DNA from: JAEUOS01 sp965279115
GTDB taxonomy: Bacteria > Pseudomonadota > Gammaproteobacteria > Burkholderiales > JAEUOS01
Length of the DNA: 64,000 nucleotides
Reading direction: 5' to 3'
Assembly: GCA_965279115.1 (NCBI GenBank)
Contig: OZ257137.1
Coordinates: 4,402,001-4,466,000 of the forward strand
The stretch's first letter is position 1. Every line of letters begins with the position of its first letter. The notes under the pieces are model-generated. The model searched no databases. It had not been told where the DNA came from and saw nothing but the letters and a program-made list of their open reading frames with translations. Below, piece by piece: positions 45,087 to 53,560 of the stretch. The translations under genes and the position numbers were made by a program.

Positions 45087-46049
45087 ATGAACCGTCGAAA
45101 ACTGCTTCTCGCTGCCGCGGCCGCGCCCGTCGGTGCTGTTGTTCCTCGCGCCATGGCGCAGGCCGCATACCCTTCCAAGAACATCAATTACATCATCCCC
45201 TTTGTGGCCGGCGGGGAATCGGATGTGGTGGCGCGCTGGCAACAGGACCTTTTCCAGCGCAAGTTCGCGCCCCACACCATGGTGGTGATCAACCGCGCCG
45301 GCGCTGGCGGTGCATTGGCCTGGAGCACGCTCAATCGCGAGCCCGCCGACGGCCATACCGTGATGGGCGCCAACATGCCGCACCTGGTGCTGCAGCCGCT
45401 GGAGGCGAACAATCCCTACAAGCTTGAGGATATCGTCTGCGTGTATTTCTTCCATTTCACGCCAGACGCGATCGTGGTGCCGACCACCAGCCCCTACAAG
45501 ACCCTCAAGGACCTGATCGACGACGCCAGGCGCAACCCCGAGAAAGTGAGCTTCGCCGGGTCCGGCAGCAACGGCGCCAACCAGGCCGCGACCCTGCGCT
45601 TGTCCGCCATGGCCGGCATCAAGGTGACCTATGTGCCGTTCAAGGGCACCGGCGACCTCGTGGGCTCGCTGATCGGCGGGCACGTGAGCGCCGCAATGAG
45701 CTACAACACGCTGGGCATGCAGCAGCGCGAAAAGACCCGCATGCTTGCGGTGGCCACCGAGCAGCGCGATGCCAAATATCCGGAAGTACCCACCTTCAAG
45801 GAACTGGGCTTCAACTGGGTGGACGGTGGCTATCGCGGCGTGGCGGTGCCCAAGTCGACGCCGGAATCGGTGCGCCGCCAGGTGTCGGACCTGTTCTCCC
45901 AGTTGAACAAGGACCCGGAGATGCGCAAGCGCAAGGCCGCGGCCGGGTTCGAGCTGGTCGACATTTCATATGACCAGATGGGCGCGTTCGTGAAGGACCG
46001 CACCGCGGCCTACCAGGACGACGCGAGGCGACTCGGACTGATCAAGTAG
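45087..46049 (+). CDS. Bug-family (TctC) substrate-binding protein
   Basis: 320 residues. A signal peptide with RR (MNRRKLLLAAAAAPVGAVVP, cleaved near AMAQA) is followed by NINYIIPFVAGGESDVVARW, INRAGAGGALAWSTLNREP, a VPFKGTGDLVGSLIGGHVSA segment and VPTFKELGFNWV. Ribosome-binding site ggagacacacc. It is divergent from the thioredoxin-UGSC gene 105 bases away and is followed 24 bases later by an unrelated ABC-type receptor gene, so both receptors are probably cotranscribed. Confidence 0.92.
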   Translation: MNRRKLLLAAAAAPVGAVVPRAMAQAAYPSKNINYIIPFVAGGESDVVARWQQDLFQRKFAPHTMVVINRAGAGGALAWSTLNREPADGHTVMGANMPHLVLQPLEANNPYKLEDIVCVYFFHFTPDAIVVPTTSPYKTLKDLIDDARRNPEKVSFAGSGSNGANQAATLRLSAMAGIKVTYVPFKGTGDLVGSLIGGHVSAAMSYNTLGMQQREKTRMLAVATEQRDAKYPEVPTFKELGFNWVDGGYRGVAVPKSTPESVRRQVSDLFSQLNKDPEMRKRKAAAGFELVDISYDQMGAFVKDRTAAYQDDARRLGLIK

Positions 46050-46073
46050 TCCCATCGCAACTAAGGAACCCGG

Positions 46074-47060
46074 ATGAACCGACGCTACACCATAGCCGGA
46101 CTGGTGGCCCTTGGCGCCGCGCCCTTGATTTCGCGAGCACAACCCGCGAAGCCGGGCAGGTCGTGGCGCATCGGCGTGTTGCGCCCCGGGCCGGATGACG
46201 CGGTATGGCGGGAAAACTTCGCGCCATTCCGCCAGGCCATGCGTGAAAACGGCTTCATCGAGGGGACCAACCTTTCATTCGAGTGCCGGGTACGTCCTGG
46301 CACAGCCGAGGAGCTTCTCGAAAACGCCCGCGACCTGGTGCGCGCCAAGGTGGATGCGATCGTGGCAATCGCGCCGGCTGGCGTGGGCGCGGCAGCGAAA
46401 GCGACCACCTCAATTCCCATCCTGGCCAACGACATGGAGACCGACCCGGTCGCGCAAAAGCTTGCCGTGAGTCTGGCACGGCCAGGTGGCAATGTGACCG
46501 GCACGTTCCTGGATTTTCCCGAACTGGGCGGCAAGTGGTTGCAAATGATCAGGGAGGTGGTGCCGAAACTCAGCCGCGCCGGAGTGCTGCTGGACCCGGC
46601 CGGGGGACCTTACCTGCTGGACGGCGCGGAAGCGGCCGGTCGTGCTTTCAACGTGAAGATGTTGCGCGCGCAGGCGCGCAGCCAGGCCGACATCGCCGGT
46701 GCGATCGCAGCGACGGTGGCTCAAAAGGCCGAGGTGCTGTTGGTGTTTTCTTCCCCCATGATTTTTTCCGCACGGGCTGAAATCGCACAACTAGCACTCA
46801 AGCACCGCCTTCCGACCATCATGCCCTTCCCGGGTTTCGCCGACGCCGGTGGCCTGATGGCTTACGGGCCGCACCTGCCCAGCATGTTCCGCGAGACCGG
46901 GCTCATGATGGCCAAGGTGTTGCAGGGGGCGCTGCCGCGCGACACGCCGATACAGCGGCCTACGCGCTTCGAGATGGTGGTGAACCTCAAAACCGCCAAA
47001 CAGCTCGGCGTGTCGTTTCCGCAATCGCTGCTGCTGCGTGCCGATCGGGTGATCGAATAA
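46074..47060 (+). CDS. ABC transporter substrate-binding protein (PF04392/TrpX-like family)
   Basis: 328 residues with an N-terminal signal (MNRRYTIAGLVALGAAPLIS). The mature part has the two-lobed Rossmann-like fold of the ABC_sub_bind family: WRIGVLRPGPDDAVWRENF, AMRENGFIEGTNLSFECR, ARDLVRAKVDAIVAIA, DPVAQKLAVSLARPGGNVTG, and the C-terminal NLKTAKQLGVSFPQSLLLRADRVIE typical of the family. No ATPase or permease genes are adjacent. In beta- and alphaproteobacteria such orphan receptors are common. Ligand unknown. Confidence 0.88.
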   Translation: MNRRYTIAGLVALGAAPLISRAQPAKPGRSWRIGVLRPGPDDAVWRENFAPFRQAMRENGFIEGTNLSFECRVRPGTAEELLENARDLVRAKVDAIVAIAPAGVGAAAKATTSIPILANDMETDPVAQKLAVSLARPGGNVTGTFLDFPELGGKWLQMIREVVPKLSRAGVLLDPAGGPYLLDGAEAAGRAFNVKMLRAQARSQADIAGAIAATVAQKAEVLLVFSSPMIFSARAEIAQLALKHRLPTIMPFPGFADAGGLMAYGPHLPSMFRETGLMMAKVLQGALPRDTPIQRPTRFEMVVNLKTAKQLGVSFPQSLLLRADRVIE

Positions 47061-47104
47061 GCACGCGCGGCACCAGGCCGCGCTTGACCTTGCTTCCGCC
47101 GGTT

Positions 47105-47710
47105 TCAGGTCTTTATCGCGTCCATGAAGCGGATGCGGATGCGAGACGGGTCGCGCTCGGTAACGCCGGCCGGTGGTGCGTTGTCGGTGCGCGCGCAAAC
47201 GAACATCGGGCCCGCGCCTTTCAGGGCCTCATCCACCAGCTGGTCGAAGTGCGCCTCGTCTTCCGCCCAGGTGCTGCGCGCAATGCCGGCACCGCGCGCC
47301 ATCGCCACCAGGTCCACCGTGGTGGCGGTGAGCGTGGGTTGCGACCCGGTGATCTGGTAGGCGCCGTTGTCCCAGACGAAGATCGTCAGGTTGGCGGGCT
47401 TGACGCTCGCCACCGTGCCCAGCGCGCCCAACTGCATGAGGAGCGATCCGTCGCCTTCGAGCGCGATGACGCGGCGTTTCGGTTGCGCCATTGCCACGCC
47501 CAGTGCGATCGGTATGGCAAGGCCCATGCTGCCCAGCATGTAGAAGTTTTGCGCGCGTTGGCCGGCGGCCCACAGGTCGAAGTGGGTGTTGCCGATGCCG
47601 CCGATGACGGCTTCGTCGGTGAGCTTGGCGGAAAGGCGTCGGGTGAGGACAGAGCGGTTCAGCACGGCGGCAGCGTCGCGGTCGATGGCACGGAAAGGAT
47701 TGGTTGTCAT
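47105..47710 (-). CDS. Thiamine-pyrophosphate enzyme, C-terminal (beta) subunit, sulfopyruvate/phosphonopyruvate decarboxylase-like
   Basis: 201 residues with the TPP-binding fold: GSMGLAIPIALGVAMAQPKR, the GDG motif in VIALEGDGSLLMQLGALGTV and the downstream Asn of VWDNGAYQITGSQP about 30 residues later. This is the diphosphate/Mg-binding half of a split 2-oxoacid decarboxylase such as ComE of sulfopyruvate decarboxylase. The partner subunit is encoded 10 bases upstream. Substrate is not identifiable. Confidence 0.88.
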   Translation of the reverse strand: MTTNPFRAIDRDAAAVLNRSVLTRRLSAKLTDEAVIGGIGNTHFDLWAAGQRAQNFYMLGSMGLAIPIALGVAMAQPKRRVIALEGDGSLLMQLGALGTVASVKPANLTIFVWDNGAYQITGSQPTLTATTVDLVAMARGAGIARSTWAEDEAHFDQLVDEALKGAGPMFVCARTDNAPPAGVTERDPSRIRIRFMDAIKT

Positions 47711-47720
47711 GTCTCTGGCC

Positions 47721-48260
47721 TCAAGCAGGGGTGCCGGCGCGGTTGGTCAGGAGCGGCGATAGGATGATTGTCGCTGCGGCTTGCGTGGCAAAAGCCTGTT
47801 TGATCATGCGGTCGGTGACGAACTCGAGATCCTCCTGGCGCTGGATGGCGAAATGCTCGATCTTGAGCGCCTCCAGGATGGGCCGCAGGGTGCTGCACAC
47901 CATGGCCTGGCCCAGTTGGTGGTCGCCGAGCGTGCCACGCTCGGACACCATCATCAGCAGCGGGATCTGGAACGGCAGCACCAGGGATGCCAGCACATTG
48001 GGCAGAGTGGCGAAGCCGCTGGTCTGCATGAGGACGATGCCACGCGTGCCGGCCAGGTAGGCGCCGGTGACGATGCCCACGGCTTCCTCCTCACGCGCCG
48101 GATTGACGACGGTGAAATACGTGTCGGCGTGCAGGCGGCGGATCAACGGGGCCAGCACCTTGTCGGGCACATAGGTGACAAGGCTCACCTTGTTGGCCTT
48201 GAGGACCCGGACGACGGTGGCGTCCCAGGATTCGAGGGCCGCAGCGGTCTGTTGACTCAT
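47721..48260 (-). CDS. Thiamine-pyrophosphate enzyme, N-terminal (alpha) subunit, sulfopyruvate/phosphonopyruvate decarboxylase-like
   Basis: 179 residues forming the pyrimidine-binding half. VSLVTYVPDKVLAPLIRRL leads to the catalytic-glutamate segment VNPAREEEAVGIVTGAYLAG, then GIVLMQTSGFATLPNVLASL and PLLMMVSERGTLGDHQLGQA. The arrangement matches ComD of sulfopyruvate decarboxylase and the N-terminal part of phosphonopyruvate decarboxylases. It forms a two-gene operon with the beta subunit and is divergent from the hydrolase gene at 48457. Confidence 0.88.
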   Translation of the reverse strand: MSQQTAAALESWDATVVRVLKANKVSLVTYVPDKVLAPLIRRLHADTYFTVVNPAREEEAVGIVTGAYLAGTRGIVLMQTSGFATLPNVLASLVLPFQIPLLMMVSERGTLGDHQLGQAMVCSTLRPILEALKIEHFAIQRQEDLEFVTDRMIKQAFATQAAATIILSPLLTNRAGTPA

Positions 48261-48456
48261 TCAGATTGTCCTTTGAGCGGGGGCTGTGGCGCATGCGACA
48301 GCACGTCAGTGCGAATGTTACCTGTGCCCTGGCTGTGCAAAGCCTGCTCTGTTCCGGCGATCTCCCGGTACTGTCGTCTGCAAGCATGACAACCGACACG
48401 CTTTCCCGCTCAAGGCTGCTCTCCGAACGGCCAGCGCGAGAGCAACAAGGCCGGGA

Positions 48457-49566
48457 ATGCGCGGATGCGGCGGGAGGTGGTTGGCGTGCCTTTGCCTGGC
48501 AGCTGCGGGCATGCTTGCGCCAGTGCAAGCGCAGCAGGCCGCGCTCAATCAGGCGCTCAACGAGGAAGTCGCCTTCATCCGCTACGATGAAACGGTCTCG
48601 CTTGAAACCACCATTTTCAAGCCTGATGGTCCCGGCCCGTTCCCGCTGGTGATCATCAACCATGGCAAGGATCCCGGCTACCCGACTGACCAGGTGAGGG
48701 CCCGGCATTTCGTCGCCAGCCGCGAGTTCGTGCGGCGCGGCTATGCGGTGGCTTCGCCGATGCGTGGCGGATTTTCCAGGTCGGGCGGGGTATTCCTCAA
48801 TCCCGGGTGCGACATCGCACGTGACGGCAGGGTCCAGGCAGGATACGTGCGTGCTGCGATCGAGCACATGAAGCGTATGCCCTATGTCGACCCGCAGCGA
48901 ATACTCGTCATCGGCCAGTCGCATGGCGGGCTCACCACCATGGCGTTTGGCAGCGTGCCGGTGGAGGGCGTGCTTGGCCTGGTCAATTTTTCCGGCGGCC
49001 TGAAAGTCATTGACTGCCCTGACTGGCCGGTCCGCCTGGAGCATGCGTTCGGCGACTTCGGCAGCGGCACGCGCCTGCCTTCGCTCTGGTTCTACGGCGA
49101 CAACGACAGCCTGTTTTCGATCGACCTTGCGCGGCAGATGTACAAGCGCTATGGCAAATCCGGCCAGCAGGCGCGGTTGGTGACCTACGGCCCATTCAAG
49201 AACGACTCGCACGGGCTGTTCAATGACCTGGCCGGGGTGGCCGTGTGGTGGCCGGAGATGGAGACGTTTCTTCGGCGGCTGGGGTTGCCTACGGTGCCGG
49301 TGCCGCCGTTGGTCAAGTCGGCCGATCCCGGGCAGCGCCGCCTGATGGACGTCGCCGCCCTGCCCACGCCGCTGCCGGGCTGCCGGCGCGTCTACGAGAC
49401 CTTTCTCGACTTCGACATGCCGCGCGCCTTTGCCATCGCGGAAAACGGTGCCTGCGGGTATTCATCCGGCGGGGCGGATCCGCAAAAACTGGCGCTCGAG
49501 CGATGCGCGAGCATAGGCAGGAACTGCCAGTTGTACGTCGTCGACGCCGCCGTGGTGTGGCGCTAG
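48457..49566 (+). CDS. Secreted alpha/beta hydrolase (dienelactone-hydrolase-like) with C-terminal extension
   Basis: 369 residues from the ATG at 48457, which gives a signal peptide (core WLACLCLAAAGMLAPVQAQ); an upstream ATG at 48286 would bury it. The hydrolase fold has the nucleophile elbow GQSHGG near residue 160, FYGDND near 220 for the acid and NDSHGLF near 254 for the histidine. The last 70 residues (RAFAIAENGACGYSSGG, CASIGRNCQLYVVDAAVVW) resemble a small Cys-containing C-terminal module found in other secreted proteins. Substrate unknown. Convergent with the next gene. Confidence 0.82.
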   Translation: MRGCGGRWLACLCLAAAGMLAPVQAQQAALNQALNEEVAFIRYDETVSLETTIFKPDGPGPFPLVIINHGKDPGYPTDQVRARHFVASREFVRRGYAVASPMRGGFSRSGGVFLNPGCDIARDGRVQAGYVRAAIEHMKRMPYVDPQRILVIGQSHGGLTTMAFGSVPVEGVLGLVNFSGGLKVIDCPDWPVRLEHAFGDFGSGTRLPSLWFYGDNDSLFSIDLARQMYKRYGKSGQQARLVTYGPFKNDSHGLFNDLAGVAVWWPEMETFLRRLGLPTVPVPPLVKSADPGQRRLMDVAALPTPLPGCRRVYETFLDFDMPRAFAIAENGACGYSSGGADPQKLALERCASIGRNCQLYVVDAAVVWR

Positions 49567-49579
49567 CGCAAGCCGGAGC

Positions 49580-50335
49580 CTAGGTTGCCGGCGCCCGGTG
49601 CGCCCGCAGGAACGACCGGATCTGCCGCACCGCCAGCGGTACGCGCTCCTTGGGTTCCTTCCATGGAAACATGCTGACCTCCGCATTCGGCGCCAGCATG
49701 GCGGACTCCATGGCTACTGCATAGGGGTGCGGTGGGCTGTCGTCGGGCAGCACCAGCACCGGCGTCTGGCAATTGCGCACGAAGTCGCGCGACACCGTGA
49801 AGACGAAGTCGGCATTGGCGCGATACATGTTGTGCAGGTAGGTCTCGATCATCGCCATGCTGATCTCTGGCCGGCGCGAATGCAGTGCGGGGCCCCAGCC
49901 CTTGATGTTGTTGTCGTAGAACTGGTCAGGATTCTCGGGACGGTGGCCGCTGGGCTGCGCCAGTACTCCGGCGGTCACCCGCTCGGGCGCGCGCTTGATC
50001 AGGTTCCAGATGAAGGGGCCGCCGACGCAAAAGCCCAGCACCAGGAAGCGGTCGATGCCGAGGTGATCCATCAGCGCCAGCTGGTCGTCGGTGCAGGCCT
50101 CCCATGGGCGATCCACCTCGAGCGGTCCGCTGGACTGGCCGCCGTTGGCGTTGCGCAGGTCCATGGTGATGCAGCGGTACTCGTTACTGAACGCTGCCAT
50201 CGCGTCGAAAGGCGAGAGCGTATTGAAGAAGGCAATGGTCGAATTCAACCCGCCGCCCGGCAGGATCAAAAGCGGCAGGCCGGAACCGGCCTCTTCATAG
50301 TGGATGCGGACGGGACCCTTCTCGAAAAACGGCAT
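49580..50335 (-). CDS. Alpha/beta hydrolase with cysteine in the nucleophile position
   Basis: 251 residues. N-terminal fold is typical (IHYEEAGSGLPLLILPGGG; YRCITMDLRNANGGQS). The nucleophile elbow reads G101-F-C103-V-G-G, so cysteine replaces the usual serine. C-terminal PVLVLPDDSPPHPYAVAME supplies an acid position; the catalytic histidine is not obvious, which fits a non-standard or altered active site. Cys-nucleophile hydrolases include dienelactone hydrolase, but this protein is of the haloperoxidase/epoxide-hydrolase-like group. Role unknown. Confidence 0.8.
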   Translation of the reverse strand: MPFFEKGPVRIHYEEAGSGLPLLILPGGGLNSTIAFFNTLSPFDAMAAFSNEYRCITMDLRNANGGQSSGPLEVDRPWEACTDDQLALMDHLGIDRFLVLGFCVGGPFIWNLIKRAPERVTAGVLAQPSGHRPENPDQFYDNNIKGWGPALHSRRPEISMAMIETYLHNMYRANADFVFTVSRDFVRNCQTPVLVLPDDSPPHPYAVAMESAMLAPNAEVSMFPWKEPKERVPLAVRQIRSFLRAHRAPAT

Positions 50336-50471
50336 GGCAATTCCTTGTGCTGTGTGATCGCAGGCGCATTATGCAGGCGAAGGCCGGGGGCGTGGCCTCC
50401 ACCGGCCGGGAAGGCGCATTCCTTGTATTCTGGCAGGCGAAGTTCACAACAACAATGCTGGAGACAAGACA

Positions 50472-51464
50472 ATGACCGCCAGATCGACCCTGGAGAACCT
50501 GCTCGTCGCTACGTGCGCGATCGCTTGCGCAGCAGGCCCGGTGCAAGCCGCTGACAGCGACGCCGCTACCTATCCCAGCCGCCCAATCCGCATCGTTGTG
50601 CCATTCGCGGCCGGTGGCCCGAGCGACATCATGGCGCGCGCCCTGGCACAGAAAATGACCCAGGAATGGGGCCAGCCGGTGGTGGTGGACAACCGCACCG
50701 GCGCCTCCGGCATCATCGGCGCCGACGCGGTGGCCAAGAGCGCGCCTGACGGCTACACCCTGTTGCAGGCGCAGGTCGGCGATACCATCAGCGTGAGCTT
50801 GTATTCCAAGCTGCCCTATAACTTCGAAAAGGACTTCGCACCCATCACGCTCGCGGGTCTCACGCCCTTCATTTTGGTGACACATCCTTCGGTTGCGGCC
50901 AAGGACACACGCGAATTGATCGCACTGGCCCGTGCCAAGCCGGGTACGCTCGCCTTCGGTTCCAGTGGCGCCGGCACGGCCTCGCACCTGGCGGGCGAAT
51001 TGTTCAAGAGCATGGCGCAGATCGACATCACGCATGTGCCCTACAAGGGGCAGGCGCCAGCCACCGCCGACCTGCTGGGCGGGCAGATTCCCTTCATGTT
51101 CAACAACCCCATCACCTCGCTTGCCCACGTGAAGACCGGCAAGTTGCGCGCGCTGGCGGTGAGCACGAGCAAGCGCTTCAGTCAGTTGCCGGAGGTACCC
51201 ACGGTGTCCGAGAGTGGCTTGCCGGTCTTCGATGTCGGTTTCTGGCTGGGACTGTTGGCACCTGCCGGCACGCCGCGGCCCATCGTCGACAAACTCAACG
51301 CCGCCATGTTGAAGGCGCTGCGCGACCCCGAGGTGGTGCAGCGCATGGCCAGGCTGGGGGTTGAGATCATCGGCAATTCGCCTGACGATTTTGCGCGCGT
51401 GGTGCGTAGCGACATCGTCAAATGGGGCAAGGTGGTGAAGGAGTCGGGTGCCAAGGCGGATTGA
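50472..51464 (+). CDS. Bug-family (TctC) substrate-binding protein
   Basis: 330 residues with a signal peptide ending near VQAAD. Hallmarks: YPSRPIRIVVPFAAGGPSDI, VVDNRTGASGIIGADAVAKS, PDGYTLLQAQ, VPYKGQAPATADLLGGQIPF and VPTVSESGLPVFDVGFW. Ribosome-binding site ggagacaagaca. It is the first of three consecutive Bug genes (to 53554) on the same strand. Ligand unknown. Confidence 0.92.
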   Translation: MTARSTLENLLVATCAIACAAGPVQAADSDAATYPSRPIRIVVPFAAGGPSDIMARALAQKMTQEWGQPVVVDNRTGASGIIGADAVAKSAPDGYTLLQAQVGDTISVSLYSKLPYNFEKDFAPITLAGLTPFILVTHPSVAAKDTRELIALARAKPGTLAFGSSGAGTASHLAGELFKSMAQIDITHVPYKGQAPATADLLGGQIPFMFNNPITSLAHVKTGKLRALAVSTSKRFSQLPEVPTVSESGLPVFDVGFWLGLLAPAGTPRPIVDKLNAAMLKALRDPEVVQRMARLGVEIIGNSPDDFARVVRSDIVKWGKVVKESGAKAD

Positions 51465-51547
51465 AGCCGCAGGTTGACGCAAGATTTGCTTGTTGGCGCC
51501 GGCGCGGTAAGCTAGACATCCTGAGTGGCACAAGAGAGGAAGTTGGC

Positions 51548-52510
51548 ATGACCAGAATCTTTACCGCGCTGTTCGCCTTTCTAACCTCAGCGTCCGCGTC
51601 CGCGCAAGCCTGGCCTGCCAAGCCCATCAACATCATCGTCCCGCTCGGGGCGGGCAGCACGGTGGACATCATCGCGCGGGTGTTCGGTGCCGAAATGTCA
51701 AAAAGCCTGGGACAACCGGTCACCGTGGAGTTGCTGCCGGGCGCCGGTGGCACCACAGGCACGGCCAAGGCAGCCAAGTCCGCGCCCGACGGCTACACCA
51801 TCACGATTGCCTCCAATGGCACCCATGCCATCAACATGGGGCTGTACGCCAACCCCGGCTACGACCCGATCCGGGACTTCGCGCCTGTCGCCCTGGTGGG
51901 CTCTGTCACCAACGTGATGATCGTCAACCCTGCCAATCCGGCGCGCACGCCGCAGGACGTGGCCGAAGCGGCGCGTGCCAAGCCCGGCGAACTCACGTAT
52001 TCGTCCGGTGGCGTCGGCACCACCCACCACTTCTCCGGTGTGATGTTCGCCTCCATGGCCAAGCTTGACCTCAAGCACGTACCCTTCAAGGCCTCGCTCG
52101 ACGGCATCAACCAGGTGGTCGAAGGCAAGATCACGATGGGTTTCTTCAATCTGCCCACCGTATTCACGCAGATCAAGGAGGGCAAGTTGAAGGCGCTGGC
52201 TGTCACGGGCAAGACCCGTTCGAGCTACCTGCCTCAATTGCCCACCCTCGACGAAACCGGGCTCACCGGCTACGAAGTGGGTGCCTGGTTCGGTTTTGCC
52301 GCCCCGGCCGGAACGCCCGCCGCCCTGGTCGACCGCCTCAATGCCGAGATCAACAAGGTGATGGTCAATCCCGAGGTGCGCGACAAGCTTATCGCGCAAG
52401 GATTCGAGATCGCCAGGCCAGGCACACCGGCCGCTTTTGGCCAACTGATGCGTGACGACCTGGCGCGCTGGATACCCATCGTCAAGTCATCGGGAGCGGT
52501 GGCGCAGTAG
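51548..52510 (+). CDS. Bug-family (TctC) substrate-binding protein, paralogue of 59366
   Basis: 320 residues from the ATG at 51548 (ribosome-binding site gaggaagt), with a short signal peptide ending in ASASAQA. Mature protein: KPINIIVPLGAGSTVDIIAR, LLPGAGGTTGTAKAAKSAPD, PDGYTITIASNGTHAINMGL and VPFKASLDGINQVVEGKITM. Long stretches are shared word for word with the protein at 59366-60289, so these two arose by a fairly recent duplication. This copy keeps the signal peptide. Confidence 0.92.
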   Translation: MTRIFTALFAFLTSASASAQAWPAKPINIIVPLGAGSTVDIIARVFGAEMSKSLGQPVTVELLPGAGGTTGTAKAAKSAPDGYTITIASNGTHAINMGLYANPGYDPIRDFAPVALVGSVTNVMIVNPANPARTPQDVAEAARAKPGELTYSSGGVGTTHHFSGVMFASMAKLDLKHVPFKASLDGINQVVEGKITMGFFNLPTVFTQIKEGKLKALAVTGKTRSSYLPQLPTLDETGLTGYEVGAWFGFAAPAGTPAALVDRLNAEINKVMVNPEVRDKLIAQGFEIARPGTPAAFGQLMRDDLARWIPIVKSSGAVAQ

Positions 52511-52582
52511 GGTTTGCTGGGAAGAAAGCCGGCGCCGACCGGCCAGTAATCGCGACGCGGGGCATTTGCAAAGGAGACAAAA

Positions 52583-53554
52583 ATGAAACGTTATACCTAC
52601 GTTGCGGCGGGCCTTGTCGCGCTCGTCCTGCCGTTTGCCACCCTGGCGCAGACCGACTGGCCACAAAAGCCAATCACCATGGTCGTGCCGTATCCGCCGG
52701 CGGGCGTGAACGATGCGGTGGCGCGGATCTATGCCAACAAGCTGGCCGTCGAACTCGGCCGGCCGGTGCTCATCGACAACCGTGCCGGCGCCGGCACGAC
52801 GGTGGCCTCCAACTACGTGGCCAAGGCGCCCGCCGACGGATACACCATCTACGCCGCCGCCACCTCGCTGGTGATCAACCCCACGCTGACCGGCCAAGTG
52901 CAGTACGACCCGCACAAGAGCTTCGATCTTGTATCGCTGATGTCGTTCACGCCCTTCATCCTGCATGTCAACGCCGCCTTCCCGGCCAAGACCATGCCGG
53001 AGCTGATCGCCCACGTGAAGGCCAATGCCGGCAAGTTCAATATCGCCAGTTCGGGCATCGGCGCTACCAATCACTTGATTGCCGAAATGTTCAAGCAGGA
53101 GGCGGGCCTTGTCATCACCCATGTGCCTTACAAGGGCGGTGCACAGGCCGGGCAGGACGTGGCCGGCGGGCAGGCGCAGATGATGTTCTCCGCCGCGCTC
53201 GAGGCCCGACCTTTGCTGGCATCCGGCAAGACGCGGGCGATCGCGATCACCAGCGCGCAGCGATCACCGGCGTTTCTTGAAGTTCCCACGGTGGCCGAAT
53301 CGGCAGGCATCCGGGACTTCGCAGTGGTGTTCTGGCAGGGCATGGTGGTGCCGGCCGGCACGCCGAAGCCAATCATCGACAAGCTCGAAAAGGCCATCGC
53401 CAAGGTCGCGGCCGATCCGGACATGATTGAGCGCTTCAAGCCACAGGGCGTGGAAATCCGTGCCTCCACACAGGCCGAGTTCAAGGACTTCATGGGCAAG
53501 GAAGAGGTACGCTGGGTGAAGCTGATCAAGGAACGCAACATCAAGGCAGAGTAG
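52583..53554 (+). CDS. Bug-family (TctC) substrate-binding protein
   Basis: 323 residues with signal peptide MKRYTYVAAGLVALVLPFATL cleaved near LAQT. Hallmarks: KPITMVVPYPPAGVNDAVAR, IDNRAGAGTTVASNYVAKAP, ADGYTIYAAATSLVINPTL and VPYKGGAQAGQDVAGGQAQM. Strong ribosome-binding site aaggagacaaaa. Followed 6 bases later by a small membrane protein gene, which may be cotranscribed. Confidence 0.92.
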   Translation: MKRYTYVAAGLVALVLPFATLAQTDWPQKPITMVVPYPPAGVNDAVARIYANKLAVELGRPVLIDNRAGAGTTVASNYVAKAPADGYTIYAAATSLVINPTLTGQVQYDPHKSFDLVSLMSFTPFILHVNAAFPAKTMPELIAHVKANAGKFNIASSGIGATNHLIAEMFKQEAGLVITHVPYKGGAQAGQDVAGGQAQMMFSAALEARPLLASGKTRAIAITSAQRSPAFLEVPTVAESAGIRDFAVVFWQGMVVPAGTPKPIIDKLEKAIAKVAADPDMIERFKPQGVEIRASTQAEFKDFMGKEEVRWVKLIKERNIKAE

Positions 53555-53560
53555 TCGACG

